Origin: Simmondsia chinensis
Lineage: Eukaryota; Streptophyta; Magnoliopsida; Caryophyllales; Simmondsiaceae
Reading direction: 5' to 3'
NCBI GenBank assembly: GCA_018398585.1
Contig: JAGTTD010000008.1
Coordinates: forward strand, 74,501 to 138,500
DNA length: 64,000 nucleotides
A program made the translations under genes and the position numbers. Shown here in pieces: positions 22,949 through 34,189 of this stretch. Every line of letters begins with the position of its first letter. The stretch's first letter is position 1. The notes under the pieces are model-generated. The model was given only the letters and a program-made list of their open reading frames with translations. It had not been told where the DNA came from and did not search any database.

Positions 22949-25900
22949 TCACCAGGGCTTGAGGTCCCCAACGGGTCCTGCGGTCCAGTTAAGCAGTTTC
23001 TGACCAGGCTTCAGGTATGTGCTCTTCCCATGGGGTAACTTGCGAGCAAGTCCATTCAGTATCTGATGAAAAGCATCCCCAGGTAGGGCTGGCTGTGGGA
23101 ACAACATTGCCCTTTTCATGTATGGGTTTGCCAGCAACCTCTGCTTCCTCAGTATTACCTCTGTTGGTATGGATGTCAGGATGGTGTCCAGTTTGGGGAC
23201 ATCCTCCTCCGCCACAAACACCCCGATTTCCTCCCAAGGGATGGCATCTGCAAATGGTAGGACGATGTCGTCCGCTATCACCACAGGGATGCACCCAAAC
23301 ACCACGGCTTCCACAAGGCGCGGACTCCACGGAGCCCACCCTAAGGGACACAAGCAAAACACCGCACGCTGCATGTCTTCATAGTAGGTCGTTGGGTGGT
23401 CCGTTGAGATGTCAAACAGGGGATTGTTTTTGAAGTTCTCCCAAACTGACGCTCTTGCTCCTCTATGGATTCAATCACAGCCATGGAACACACCAAATAC
23501 ACTTTTTTAGTATTAGCACAGAAGTAATAGTACAAAGATATCAACAAACATTATCATGCAGATGCGGCCATTAGTCTTTTTGTCTCTTTGGTCTAGCATA
23601 CACTGTACTATGAAGTTTTTAGGAGCTGAAACTAGCTTTCTACAGATAAATAAAAGGAAATCCTATTACAATTAATGCAGGTTGAATGTTTGTTCATAGG
23701 CCCCAAGAAAAGGCCTCTACCTACACCACTACCTTAGATGAAGTCGGATGCTGATGGTTTATGCAAAAGAAGAAAAAGGGGGCAGGGTTCCAATATCTCG
23801 TGCAGTTTCTTAATGGCTAAAAGTTCAAGAGGCCATAGAAGCTTTTGAGCAGGGTGAATAAAGCACAAAGAAAAATCTCTAATGGTAACCAGAACAATGA
23901 TCTGGTTAAACAATGAGAATCAACGGCTGGCAATAAATGCTAGCAATAAGAAGACAATGAGTGAGAGGGCATGTAGTTGCATATAGTCTGATCCCTTTCA
24001 AGTGCAAGCAAAGTCACACGGGCTTACACAACCAAATTTCGTCAGTAAAATTGTTTCCAGAACCAAAGGCCAGACTCACCTTGCATAGTAGCCACCTTCT
24101 GGGTCGTTATTCACATCATAAAATAAACCACGGAAGTAAACAAAGATGGAGCGTGGAGTGTCCGGAGGGATAAAATGGACCTCGATTTTCTGTGGAGGAG
24201 CATATGGAGGAATAGTGATTGAGCCGTCCTTCAAGCATACATGATTCCGTTGCCCAAATGTCTGGACCAATGTTGCACGATGGAGTAATGAAAGGATTCC
24301 CCGTTCAATGGCTTTTTCTTCCTGCAGACGTCAATGGATGAAAAAGTTAGGGACGCCCGCAAGGGTGAAACTATACAAAAACCAGCATTATCCAAACATC
24401 CCAGTCTCAAACAATAACTACAGCTGAATGTAGGGATACACAACAACTGTCTTCTGAGGAATTCCTTATTGGTTAGCACTAATAAAAGCTCCTATACAGA
24501 ACAATGAGTCCCATTGCAATGCCGAGACATCAATACGTGTGATGACCAACCCGAAAACAGACAAACACCCACAATAGACTGGATAGAACACCTGATTTAA
24601 TGTTGAAAATAAACAAGCTATTCATGAAGGCACAGAGAATAGAGACAACAAAAGAAGACTGACAGAAGAGTGGCTAGACAACTAGACAAAGAGCACCGGT
24701 AGACCTTTCGTAATGTCATTTGCACAAGGACAGGACAGGACTCCATTAGATTGCCCTGAAAATCCATCCACAAAATTTCCCTATGAAGAAGCAAGAGAGT
24801 AACAGAAAACAGATCTTACTTGATAGTGAAAGCAGGCTCCAAAGTCATGAGGCACCACAAAGAAGTGATCAGCTCCTTCTGTTCGGTTCCAATAGGGCCA
24901 GTTGGTAGAGATTAGTTGTATTGCACTTCTCATCATCCTTGGCGACTTGAATGGTAAGGGCAAGCCATTCGGGGTAAGGTCACAAGTTGTGTATACAGGT
25001 GTATAAAACCAATCCGCTTCCTCAGGATTCAGGGTCCGCACAGGGCTAGAAAGAAGAAAGCGGTGCATGAATATCTCAGCAGCAAACATATGGGTCAGAC
25101 ATCTAGGATCCTTTTGCAATATCTTTCTGTTGTATTTGCTAGGAAGATCATAAACATAAACTTTAAGCCTTCCGACAGGATTGTCTTCCAAGACATCACC
25201 AGCACTTCCTGCAATTATTTAAACCCAAAAACAGGAAAGTGAAAGCCATGAGCAAGATTCGAATGCCCAAATAGCCATTGTATTTTTTATGTGATGTCCT
25301 GCTTTAAGAATAGTTGAAGAAAAACTAATACCGTAAGAAAAGGGGGAGGGAGGAGAGTCCAGAGAGACGTTGATGGTGGCCAAACAGTTAACAGGCTTAT
25401 ACCCACACTGATAAGGCATTCAAATTACAGGAAGCATCACAGTTAATGCATCAATGTTCAAGATGAAGTGATTTTAATTTTGATGGAGTTGTAACTTCAT
25501 GATGACACCTAGAATCATTATTGAGTCTGTAGCTTCTATACTATGCTTGAAACAAAAAGATCGTCCAGAAATCATGCATTTAAACACGGTGGATAGGAAC
25601 CCCAGAGCACATGAAGACATCAATGACTGCAAACAATAGCAAATCAGATGCAAGCAGGTCTATGACTAGATGAATGCATATGCGCAGATGTAGCAAGCAA
25701 AACCTATAAACTGAAATCAAAGTAAAAGGCAAGAATGATTCAAAATGTTAGGAGGTAACACTCTGTCATGGCAATTTTGCTAATAAGGGTTCTTAATCAA
25801 GTTCATTCCACTGGCATTGAGGTGGAGGGCGGGGCAAGGCAAGTAAGAGGGCTGCCTCCCCTGAATTGTACCTGTACCCAATTTCGAATTCATAACACCC

Positions 25901-26971
25901 GCCTCGTTATCTGCCATGGGTATGAAGTGAATACTCATACTCGCCCCAATGGTTATAAACTTATACTCATACCCTCTCCACTATTGTGGATGTCCGATGG
26001 GTATCCATTACGTACTTTAATTTGTGCACCCAATGGTTCTCCATATCCACCCCTATATAATTACTATAGCGTTGCCCTTTGTTATCCAATTATATTTTGT
26101 CACATTATTTGATAGACAAATTGAGGATTTCTATTTTTAAATTAATTAAATACAAATTGGATTGTTGACACAATATAGACGGGTTGAGTATGGGGCTGTC
26201 AGGGAGGGTACAACATCATATTGATGCTTGCTCCACAGCGGAGGCAGATGTTTCTTTGTGTATCTTACCCGTATCTGCTACTCGCCCGACTTGCATCTAT
26301 AGCCGAAGGTAATGGGTTTTATCCACCCGATTGGCATCCCTATATTGGTCAATACTTCAAGCTTTGAAGTAAAGCAATTTGTTTCCATAGGAAAAGCTCC
26401 AACTATCATGTCCACCTGAAGTGCAACTTTCAAGAAATGTAAATAAATAAATTGAAGTCATCATAACCTCACCATTTCATGGAAATTCAGTATGCACATT
26501 ACTGATTGTAAAATGCGTAGTGCTACTCCTACATCACACCATGGCGAGTAAAACACCCCAAAAAAGAGATGGTGTTTAACACTCCAAAATTAAGTGTTTA
26601 TCAGCAACTCGTTCAGCCATATAGGGCAATGCACGCAATGAGGCTGTGTTAGAAATGCCGCGCATATAATTGCACAGCTTATGAATCTGCAAAATCAAAT
26701 ACAAGTAATAGAAAGAAGTCCTATGACAAGGGAAGCGTCCTGCTACAGAATCAAGTCAAAGGGAATTGAGACGATTCACATCCCACATGGAACGGATTAG
26801 TGAGCTACCAGACCCAGATGCAAAAATATTTAAGCCAATTGATCTAATCAAAACCGAAGTTCGAAACTGACCTGAAATCCGCTCAGTAGGCACGGAGTGG
26901 TCAAGGCCGTTGGTCCGGATCGTCGATGCGAGACCACAAAACAAAAGAATAACGAAGACCCACATCGACAT
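22949..26971 (-). CDS. IRX10: Xylan beta-1,4-xylosyltransferase, IRX10/IRX10-like (GT47 exostosin family)
   Basis: Exons on the minus strand: 26872-26971, 24820-25208, 24080-24321, 22949-23462 (1245 bp, 414 residues), GT-AG and in phase. The family builds the beta-1,4-xylose backbone of glucuronoxylan in the Golgi. The N-terminus MSMWVFVILLFCGLAS is a signal peptide or anchor, then TERISG and VGRLKVYVYDLPSKYN. The exostosin domain follows: KDPRCLTHMFAAEIFMHRFL, NWPYWNRTEGADHFFVVPHD, TFGQRNHVCLKDGSITIPPY, FVYFRGLFYDVNNDPEGGYY, LCPLGWAPWSPRLVEAVVFG, PFADAIPWEEIGVFVAEEDV and the tail LNWTAGPVGDLKPW. Length matches Arabidopsis IRX10 (412). IRX10 and IRX10L are too alike to separate by eye. A codon TTG at 26989 extends the frame upstream, but the first ATG is at 26971. 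Confidence 0.93.
25800..26350. repeat. GGGTATGGGTA/CCCATACCC-type repeat block in IRX10 intron 1
   Basis: This stretch is dense in ACCCGCC, CATACTCGCCCC, GGGTATCC and CCCGATTGGCATCCC words. It resembles modules in the transposon island (for example 42,600-43,400). Termini were not resolved. Confidence 0.45.
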
Positions 26972-27985
26972 TAGATGCCTATGGAACAAAGCAACCGATC
27001 GAAGATGGATATAGGGATAGAGAGAGAAAGAAGGGAAAGAGCTATATACAAATTAGAGCCTAAAAACAATAAAATAGCAGTTAAGATGTCGCCTGGGGGT
27101 GGTAGGGAGCTTTCTTGGACAGCGCGATCCGCCTTCCCCTGCCCGCAATAAACAATTCGAGAAACGAAGTCGACTTAATTTTCAATTGCTACTGAGAGAG
27201 ATTAAGAGGATTGAATTGGAGGAGAAGGCAGTAGGTAGCGTAAGTAGAGCACTTGTAGTAGTTGTCAGCGGCGATGATATGTACAGCTAATCCTCCATGT
27301 CAGGAAGTGATTGCTATATTTCTTCTGCATTTCTGATAGCATGTCCATTTCTCTAACTGCTTGCTAATCACGCTATCCTTTTGATGACTACTAACTAGTA
27401 AATGAGGACTTAATGACTTAAATATATATCTACTATTTTATGCCTTATGGCTTTTTTAAAATGACAGATTATACGTATTTCTTATTTTTAAATAACATGT
27501 GAAAATTTTAATTTACTCAAATAAGAATGCATTGTCAGCATGTACTCGTTTAAAGAAAGGGTTGGTCTAACACCGATAGCCACCCCACTGACGACCACCT
27601 ACCTCCGATGCCGGAGAATAAATTCACGTGCAGAGCTCGTGCGTGGGAGTTGGGTTTCCTTAGATGGGCTGCTGGAAAGAGTATGTGCTACCCTTTTAAC
27701 GTGGCCCATAATCGAAATACATCATCCTCCCGCAAAATTACAATGGTCTCTGCACTGCGCTGACAGTTACAGTGTGGCCCACTGCCCAAATCTCAAAACA
27801 CTTTCCCTCTCCCTGGGCCCAGTTTTCAGCCCAACTAGCATCCTCTGCTGCTCCACTTTTAATAATAATTACAAAGCCAAGTTTTTTTGGTATTAATTTG
27901 GAAAAACAAGTACAAATACAATCGTTATGAACATAATTATTATAATATAGATGAAGGTGTACTTCTCATTTGTTATAACATGAAC

Positions 27986-28021
<36 letters not shown>

Positions 28022-28068
28022 TATTCATTAACATATTAGTTTAAAAATTTCATCTACGAGTTAGAAAT
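26972..28068. other. Intergenic: IRX10 promoter side
   Basis: A possible TATA element (TGTATATAGC on the minus strand, 27041-27050) lies 70 bp upstream of the IRX10 ATG. A (TA)n run occupies 27992-28016. The open frame at 27540-27896 has no recognisable features. Confidence 0.45.
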
Positions 28069-28342
28069 GAGCCATTGTCCAAAATAACACAAAAATAAAA
28101 AATATTTTCTCAAATGGCATTCATGTCATCATTTTTTTATTTTTTTATTTTCTACACATTTATAAATTTTTAAACTTTTAATATTTTATGTATTATAATA
28201 AATAAATTAAACTATATTATTTATTAAATTTTATATAAAATTATTTGTAGACGCATTCATTCTAAATATTTAACAAATAATTTATTTTAATTTATTTGTT
28301 GTGATTAAGAAAGTATTATAAATTTAAAAAATTATAAATATA

Positions 28343-28577
28343 AAGGAACGTACCCAGTGCCTCAGGGGCTCCCGCCTGCGCAGGGTCTGGGGGGGCGGAT
28401 GTACGCAGCCTTCCCCCTTCAGGGTGTTAATTTGAAGAGATGATGTTTCCCAGTGCCTCCAACCTGAGGGTGAGGACTTCCCAGGAGGTCACCCATCCTG
28501 ATACTACTCTCGCCCAAGCACGCTTAACTTCGGAGTTCTAATAGGATCCGGTGACAGCGTGTTGGTGCCCTCTTTGG
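28343..28577 (-). mobile_element. Retroposon with 5S rRNA-like head and RTE-LINE-like tail (SINE3-type or chimeric)
   Basis: It is flanked by 19-bp AT-rich direct repeats (28324-28342 and 28578-28596) with one mismatch. On the minus strand the first about 110 bases are 5S-like, followed by a short linker. The last about 80 bases match the 3' end of RTE LINEs (AAGGCTGCGTACATCC, CCTGAGGCACTGGG). The same tail ends the LINE at 8071 and the insertion at 62,137. Confidence 0.75.
28470..28577 (-). pseudogene. 5S rRNA-like sequence with intact internal promoter boxes
   Basis: On the minus strand the A-box region AGTTAAGCGTGCTTGGGC (28512-28529), the intermediate element GAGAGTAGTA (28502-28511) and the C-box region GGATGGGTGACCTCCTGGGA match plant 5S rRNA closely. 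The first 25 or so bases and the last about 10 diverge, so it is not a functional rRNA gene. Confidence 0.85.
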
Positions 28578-28750
28578 TTAAAAAATTTTAAATATATTAA
28601 AAATAAAATAAAAAAGTAAAAAAGTAAAAATAAAAAATAAAAAATAAAAAAGTTAAATAATGACATGGATGTCATTTTGGAAAATATTTTTCTTAAAAAG
28701 CTAGTTTAAAAAATATTTTTTTATCCTTTTGTTATTTTGGGCATTGGCTC

Positions 28751-29144
28751 GTTAGAAAGAGGAAAGATTACATAGAAAGCCTCAAAAGGATAATGTCTAT
28801 TGAAGTTTTAGTAAAGTAGCTTACATCATTATTACAAGAATTATTAATTATCCAATTTGCACACTTAATATTATTAAATTTTAAAAACTAATATTATTTA
28901 AAAATTAATATCTTTTTGTTGATATAATCATAAATAGGGAAATTAAATACAAAATTAGATATTTTAAAATTTCGTAGGGTTCTAAATCAGATCTATAGAG
29001 TTAATATATTTAATAATATCCTCAATATAAATTTAAATAAAATTTTATTAATATCACATTTCTTGCACCTCTAATATAAAATCTTTATGAGTTTTAAATA
29101 AATGTTTATAATAGTACTATAATTCAAGTTGGTTATATATTGAA
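28751..29144. other. AT-rich intergenic spacer
   Basis: It lies between the MULE-type element and the Helitron array. No genes or clear repeats were seen. Confidence 0.4.
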
Positions 29145-31745
29145 CTAGTTTTGTTCCTGTGTGATGCGCGACAGATATTTATTGGTCAATATATTTTTAT
29201 ACGTGTGGTTTTTTGCGTTGAAAAAACCCTGGCCTTTTTTCCCCCCAGAAATTGTCATAGTCTAGTGAAAAATATAAAATTTCCAAAGTAGGACAAATCA
29301 GTTATGTAACTTGCTAAGTTAAATCGTTAACTAAGTTTTCTTACCTGGCAGATGCTTTTGTATTCTTTGTTTCTCAAGTCTTACTTGTATAGTTAGAGAA
29401 GCAAGAGCTCAAGCTATTAACAGGTCAAATCTCCTATGTAATATTGTTGCCTAAAATAGAATTTGTCGTGCATTTGTTGATGAGTGATGTGTTATGTACA
29501 TATTACTAATGAATGCCATAAATATGTCATATATGGAATTCACTATTGGATTCTACATATAAACGATAGAATTGGTAATACACACAAAATATTTAAGTGT
29601 AAATATAGATGTAGTTTGCTTATATCCAAACATTTTTTACTAAAGTTTAACATATAACATAACGTAAAGTAAACTGGGATTTTTTACTGGCCACAAAGTA
29701 AACATAAGGTGGAAGTTGTTACCGTTTAGATAATAAGTTCAATGCTGAACGGTTTCTCCACTATTGAAGGGGAATGAAATTTTTTTAACTTTCTTATTAG
29801 AGGGTGGGTGGGAGCTTTAGAGAAATTTTGATAAGCATGAGAAATTTAAAAAGTGGATTAATGCTTCTTTTGAGTTTGGAGGTTTTGGGGATTGTGAGAC
29901 TTTATTATAATGTAAGTAGAGAGTTGGATAATATATTTTATGAAGATGTTAATGTCAAAACTAATTTTACTATTATTAAAACATTGAAATTAAAATTGAT
30001 AAAATTATCTTTCTTTAAATGATATTTTCTCATGTAATTTATATAATTTACTAATTACGATAAACATGTAAGAATGTGAGGATTAAAAAAAGGAAAAATT
30101 TAAGAATTTAGAATTTGGTAAATTTGGGTTTGACTGAAGTATATTAACTATTATTTAAGTGCGGAAAAAATATTGAATTACATTACTTTTATTTGGGTTT
30201 AATTATTTTTGGGGGTTGTACATTGTAATGATTGCAATGGTGCTATGCATTAATTGTGATACAACCAAGCATTGAATTACATTAAAAATTAGAAATGTAG
30301 AATTTGTGGACTGTATTTTTTTAGTTCAATTCTCGGCATTTTAATTATTAATTCCCAGAAAAGGGTTTTAGAAATCATTATGTTTTCAATTGTGTAATCT
30401 GCAAATAAATATAGTTTGAGGTTTTTCATTTTTAGAACCTGTGACTTTTAGTTTGAAGCAAACATTTAAAATTTTAAATAAATATTTTTATATATCTGCA
30501 CCCGCCTTATACCAGTGTTGGGTACAGAGCCGGTACACCTAACCTATACGCACTACTCGCTCCACTTATAGACACTCATCTGCCAATTCAGTATCTTTTA
30601 AAATCAATCCTTCAAAATTCAACGTTTCATATTCTAATCATTAAAAATATAGTTCAAGCATTAAAAATTCTCTTTAATTTTTTCATTTTTTTTGACAAAA
30701 GTAAAATAAGAAAAAAAAAATTAAAAAGATAAGGGTAAGTTTGTGAGGATTGAAAAAAAAAAAAAAGAAATTAAAATGATAAGGATAAGTATGTGAGAAT
30801 GGAAAAAAAGAAAAAAAAAATCTAAAAATTTAGAATTTGGGTTTATATTATATAATTTTTAGGTATTTTCTTCTCGTCCATTTTAAGTGAGAAGTCATCA
30901 TTTACTTTAAATAACATTTTTCAGTTCAAATAAAGAAAATAAAAAGTAAATGAAATTTAATCATAATATAATTTTAGCATTTGTATTCAATTAATTTTAG
31001 AGGGTTGTACATTGTAAGGATTTAGATAAGGATGGATAAGCATGCTTCTAGTTTTAAGTGTCCAATTTGAATACTACTATTATAAAGATAAAAATTAGTC
31101 CACTAAAATTATGGTTTAATTGAATTGGATTTATTTATTTTAATAATTAAAGTATGGGTTTTCTCATATAATTTATATAATTTACTAATTACGATATCTT
31201 AATATAATATTCATTGTGATACAACCAAGCATTGAATTATATTAAAAATTAGAAACGTAGAATTTATGGACTGTATTTTTTAGTTTGAGCCTTTTCGTTT
31301 TTAGAACCTGTGACTTTTAGTTTGAAGCAAACATTTAAAATTTTAAATAAATATTTTTATATATCCGTACCCGCCTTATACCAGTGTTGGGTACAGAGCC
31401 GGTACACCAAACCCATACGCACTACCCGCTCCACTTATAGACACTCGCCTGCCAATTCAGTATCAATTCAGTATCTTTTAAAATCAACCCTTCAAAATTC
31501 AACGTTTTATATTCTAATTATTAAAAATAGAGTTCAAGCATTAAAAATTATTTTTAATTTGTCCATTTTTCTTGGCAAAAGTAAAATAAGAAAAAAAATT
31601 AAAAAGATAACGATAAGTTTGTGAGGATTGAAAAAAAAAAAAAAAGAAATTAAAAGGATAAGGATAAGTAAGTGAGAATTGAAATAAAAAATAAAAATAA
31701 TATGTTATAATATATGTTGGTGTATTGTCTTCATTCATCTATGAA

Positions 31746-31787
<42 letters not shown>

Positions 31788-34189
31788 TTGGTTATGGAAG
31801 GTTTACTTGATTTTTTTTTATGGACTAAATACAAAAAGTCTTAATTCGAAATTATTGAAGGTGTAATCGGTACCCTATTCTCGGATTACACAAGAAAAGT
31901 ATTAAAATAATAATATATTGCCCTAATATTTTCTTTATTATCTTTGGTTCTCGGGGGCCAATTTTTTTTAGAACCCTTATTATTTTTTTATAGGTTAAAT
32001 ACGAAAAGTCTTAAATTGAAAATATGTTTTCCTTTTTAATTTTTGGAACTTTAATGAATTAAGTTTTTTCGTACCTTAGTTTTATTGTATAATGCGTAGA
32101 TCTTATAAATTCAAGTCAAAATTATATACCTCATCGGGTCAAAATAAATCATTTCTTTCAGTAGGCACGCGAAATGTGGCATTTCGTGGACTAAATACGA
32201 AAGCTCTTTTTTTTTTTTAGTTGTCGGAGGTCTAACTCACTCCCTGTTCTTGGATTACATAAGAAAAGTCTTAAATAAAAAAGTTTACTGCTTTATGCAT
32301 GAATATATGTTTGGCATAGGGCGCTAGGATTTTTATCAAAATAACCCAACTATAAATTTTCTAAGCCAAAAATAATCAAACTCAAAGAATTCGATTTTAT
32401 AAGATTTTAAATTTTCTTTAATTTGTTCATTTTTCTTGGCAAAAGTAAAATAAGAAAAAAAGAAATTAAAAAGATAAGGATAAGTTTGTGAGGATTGAAA
32501 AAAAAAAAAAAAGAAATTAAAAGGATAAAGATAAATAAGTGAGGATTGAAAAAAATAAAAAAAAAAATCTAAAAATTTAGAATTTGGGGTGGGAAGGGTA
32601 TATAATTTTTATGTATTTCCTTTTCATCCATTTTAAGTGAGAAGTCATCATTTACTTTAAATGACATTTTTCAGTTCTCATAAAGAAAATAAAAGGTAAA
32701 TAGAATAAACTCATAATATAATTTTAGCATTTGTATTCAATTAATTTTAGAGGGTTGAACATTATAAGGATTTAGATAAGGATGGATAAGCATACTTTCA
32801 ATTTTAAGTGTCCAATTTGAAAACTACTATTATAAAGATAAAAATTAGTCCATTGAAATTGTGGTTTAATTGAATTGGATTTATTTATTTTATTAATTAG
32901 AGTACGGGTTTTCTTATATAATTTATATAATTTACTAATTACGATATCTTAATATAATATTCATTGTTAAAAATTAGAAATGTAGAATTTATGAACTGTA
33001 TTTAAATAAATATTTTTATATATCCGTACCCGCCTTATACCAGTGTTGGGTACAGAGCCGGTACACCTAACCCATACGCACTACCCGCTCCACTTATAGA
33101 CACTCACCTGCCAATTCAGCATTAATTCAGTATCTTTTAAAATTAATCCTTCAAAATTCAACGTTTTATATTCTAATCATTAAAAATAGAGTTCAAGCAT
33201 TAAAAATTCTCTTTAATTTGTTCATTTTTCTTGGCAAAAGTAAAATAAGAAAAAATAAATAAAAAGATAAGGATAAGTTTATGAGGATTGAAAAAAAAAA
33301 TTAAAAGGATAAGGATTAGTAAGTGAGGATTGAAAAAATAAAAAATAAAAAAAAACCTAAAAATTTAGAATTTGGGGTGGGAAGGGTATATAATTTTTGT
33401 GTATTTTCTTCTCGTTCATTTTAAGTGAGAAGTCATCATTTATTTTAAATAATATTTTTTAGTTCAAATAAAGAAAATAAAAGGTAAATAAGATATACTC
33501 ATAATATAATTTTAGCATTTGTATTCAATTAATTTTAGAGCGTTGTACATTGTAAGGATTTACATAAGGATAGATAAGCATGCTTTCAGTTTTAAGTGTC
33601 CAATTTGAATACTACTATATGGTTTAATTGAATTGGATTTATTTATTTTAATAATTAGAGTATGAATTTTCTCATGTAATTTATATAATTTACTAATTAC
33701 GATATCTTAATATAATATTCATTGGTTCATTTTGTATATAGTTAATCCTAAAGTTAAAAAATATGCTTTTGAATTCAATAATCCAAATTATTTACCAATG
33801 TTATACGCACATTAGGGTAATGAGGTAGGTATACAGGAGGTACGCCATACCCACTCGCTCCATTGTCATCCCTTTGATAAGTTGAGATATAGTTGGGTTA
33901 CTTTTAGATTAATTATTGTTGTTTAATTTACAAATAAATAACAATTGTTAACGTTTAATATACAAATTAATTAGGTGATCAAAAAAAAATTTAAGAAAAA
34001 AGGGAAATAAAAAGGTAAATATGTAAGAATTAGGATTGAAAAAAAATTAAGGAAAAAGAAAAAAATTAAAGAAAAATGGATTAGGTGAAAAAGATAATTA
34101 AAGAAAAAGAAAAAAATCTCAAAATTTAGTATTTGGGGTGGGAAGGGTTTTTGGGGGGGGTGGAACTTCTCTATATGTATATAGATAGA
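29145..34189 (-). mobile_element. Helitron-like unit 1 (composite, about 5.0 kb)
   Basis: The 3' terminus has CTAG at 29145-29148 and a decayed hairpin. Body 29,145-31,730 is homologous to unit 5; 31,740-32,400 is homologous to unit 4 near 41,885-42,530; then unit-5-like sequence returns. A module containing ACCCGCCTTATACCAGTGTT occurs three times, near 30,497, 31,370 and 33,027. The last about 460 bp match the ends of units 4 and 6. Confidence 0.6.
31746..31788. repeat. (ATT)n microsatellite
   Basis: A run of TTA/ATT triplets inside unit 1. A shorter run lies at the corresponding place in unit 4 (about 41,887). Confidence 0.9.

Larger units (their letters stand above)
28069..28750. mobile_element. 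MULE-type inverted-repeat element (MITE) carrying a nested retroposon
   Basis: Left end GAGCCATTGTCCAAAATAAC and right end, reverse-complemented, GAGCCAATGCCCAAAATAAC. The inverted arms stay similar for about 100 bp, sharing AAAAAATATTTT and CAT(C)CATGTCAT. Flanking direct repeats are GTTAGAAAT (28060-28068) and GTTAGAAAG (28751-28759), fitting the 9-bp duplication of Mutator-like elements. It has no coding capacity. Confidence 0.75.

Noticed and set aside
22989..23433. Long open frames overlapping the last IRX10 exon
   Set aside because: They are shadow frames of a conserved exostosin exon.
28343..28577. Cassandra (5S-containing TRIM) LTR
   Set aside because: It has no TG...CA ends and no 5-bp duplication. 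The tail is LINE-like and the flanking repeat is 19 bp.
29804..30022. 72-residue open frame repeated at 46489-46686
   Set aside because: It is shared only because the two Helitron units are homologous. The copies differ by deletions and have no recognisable domain.
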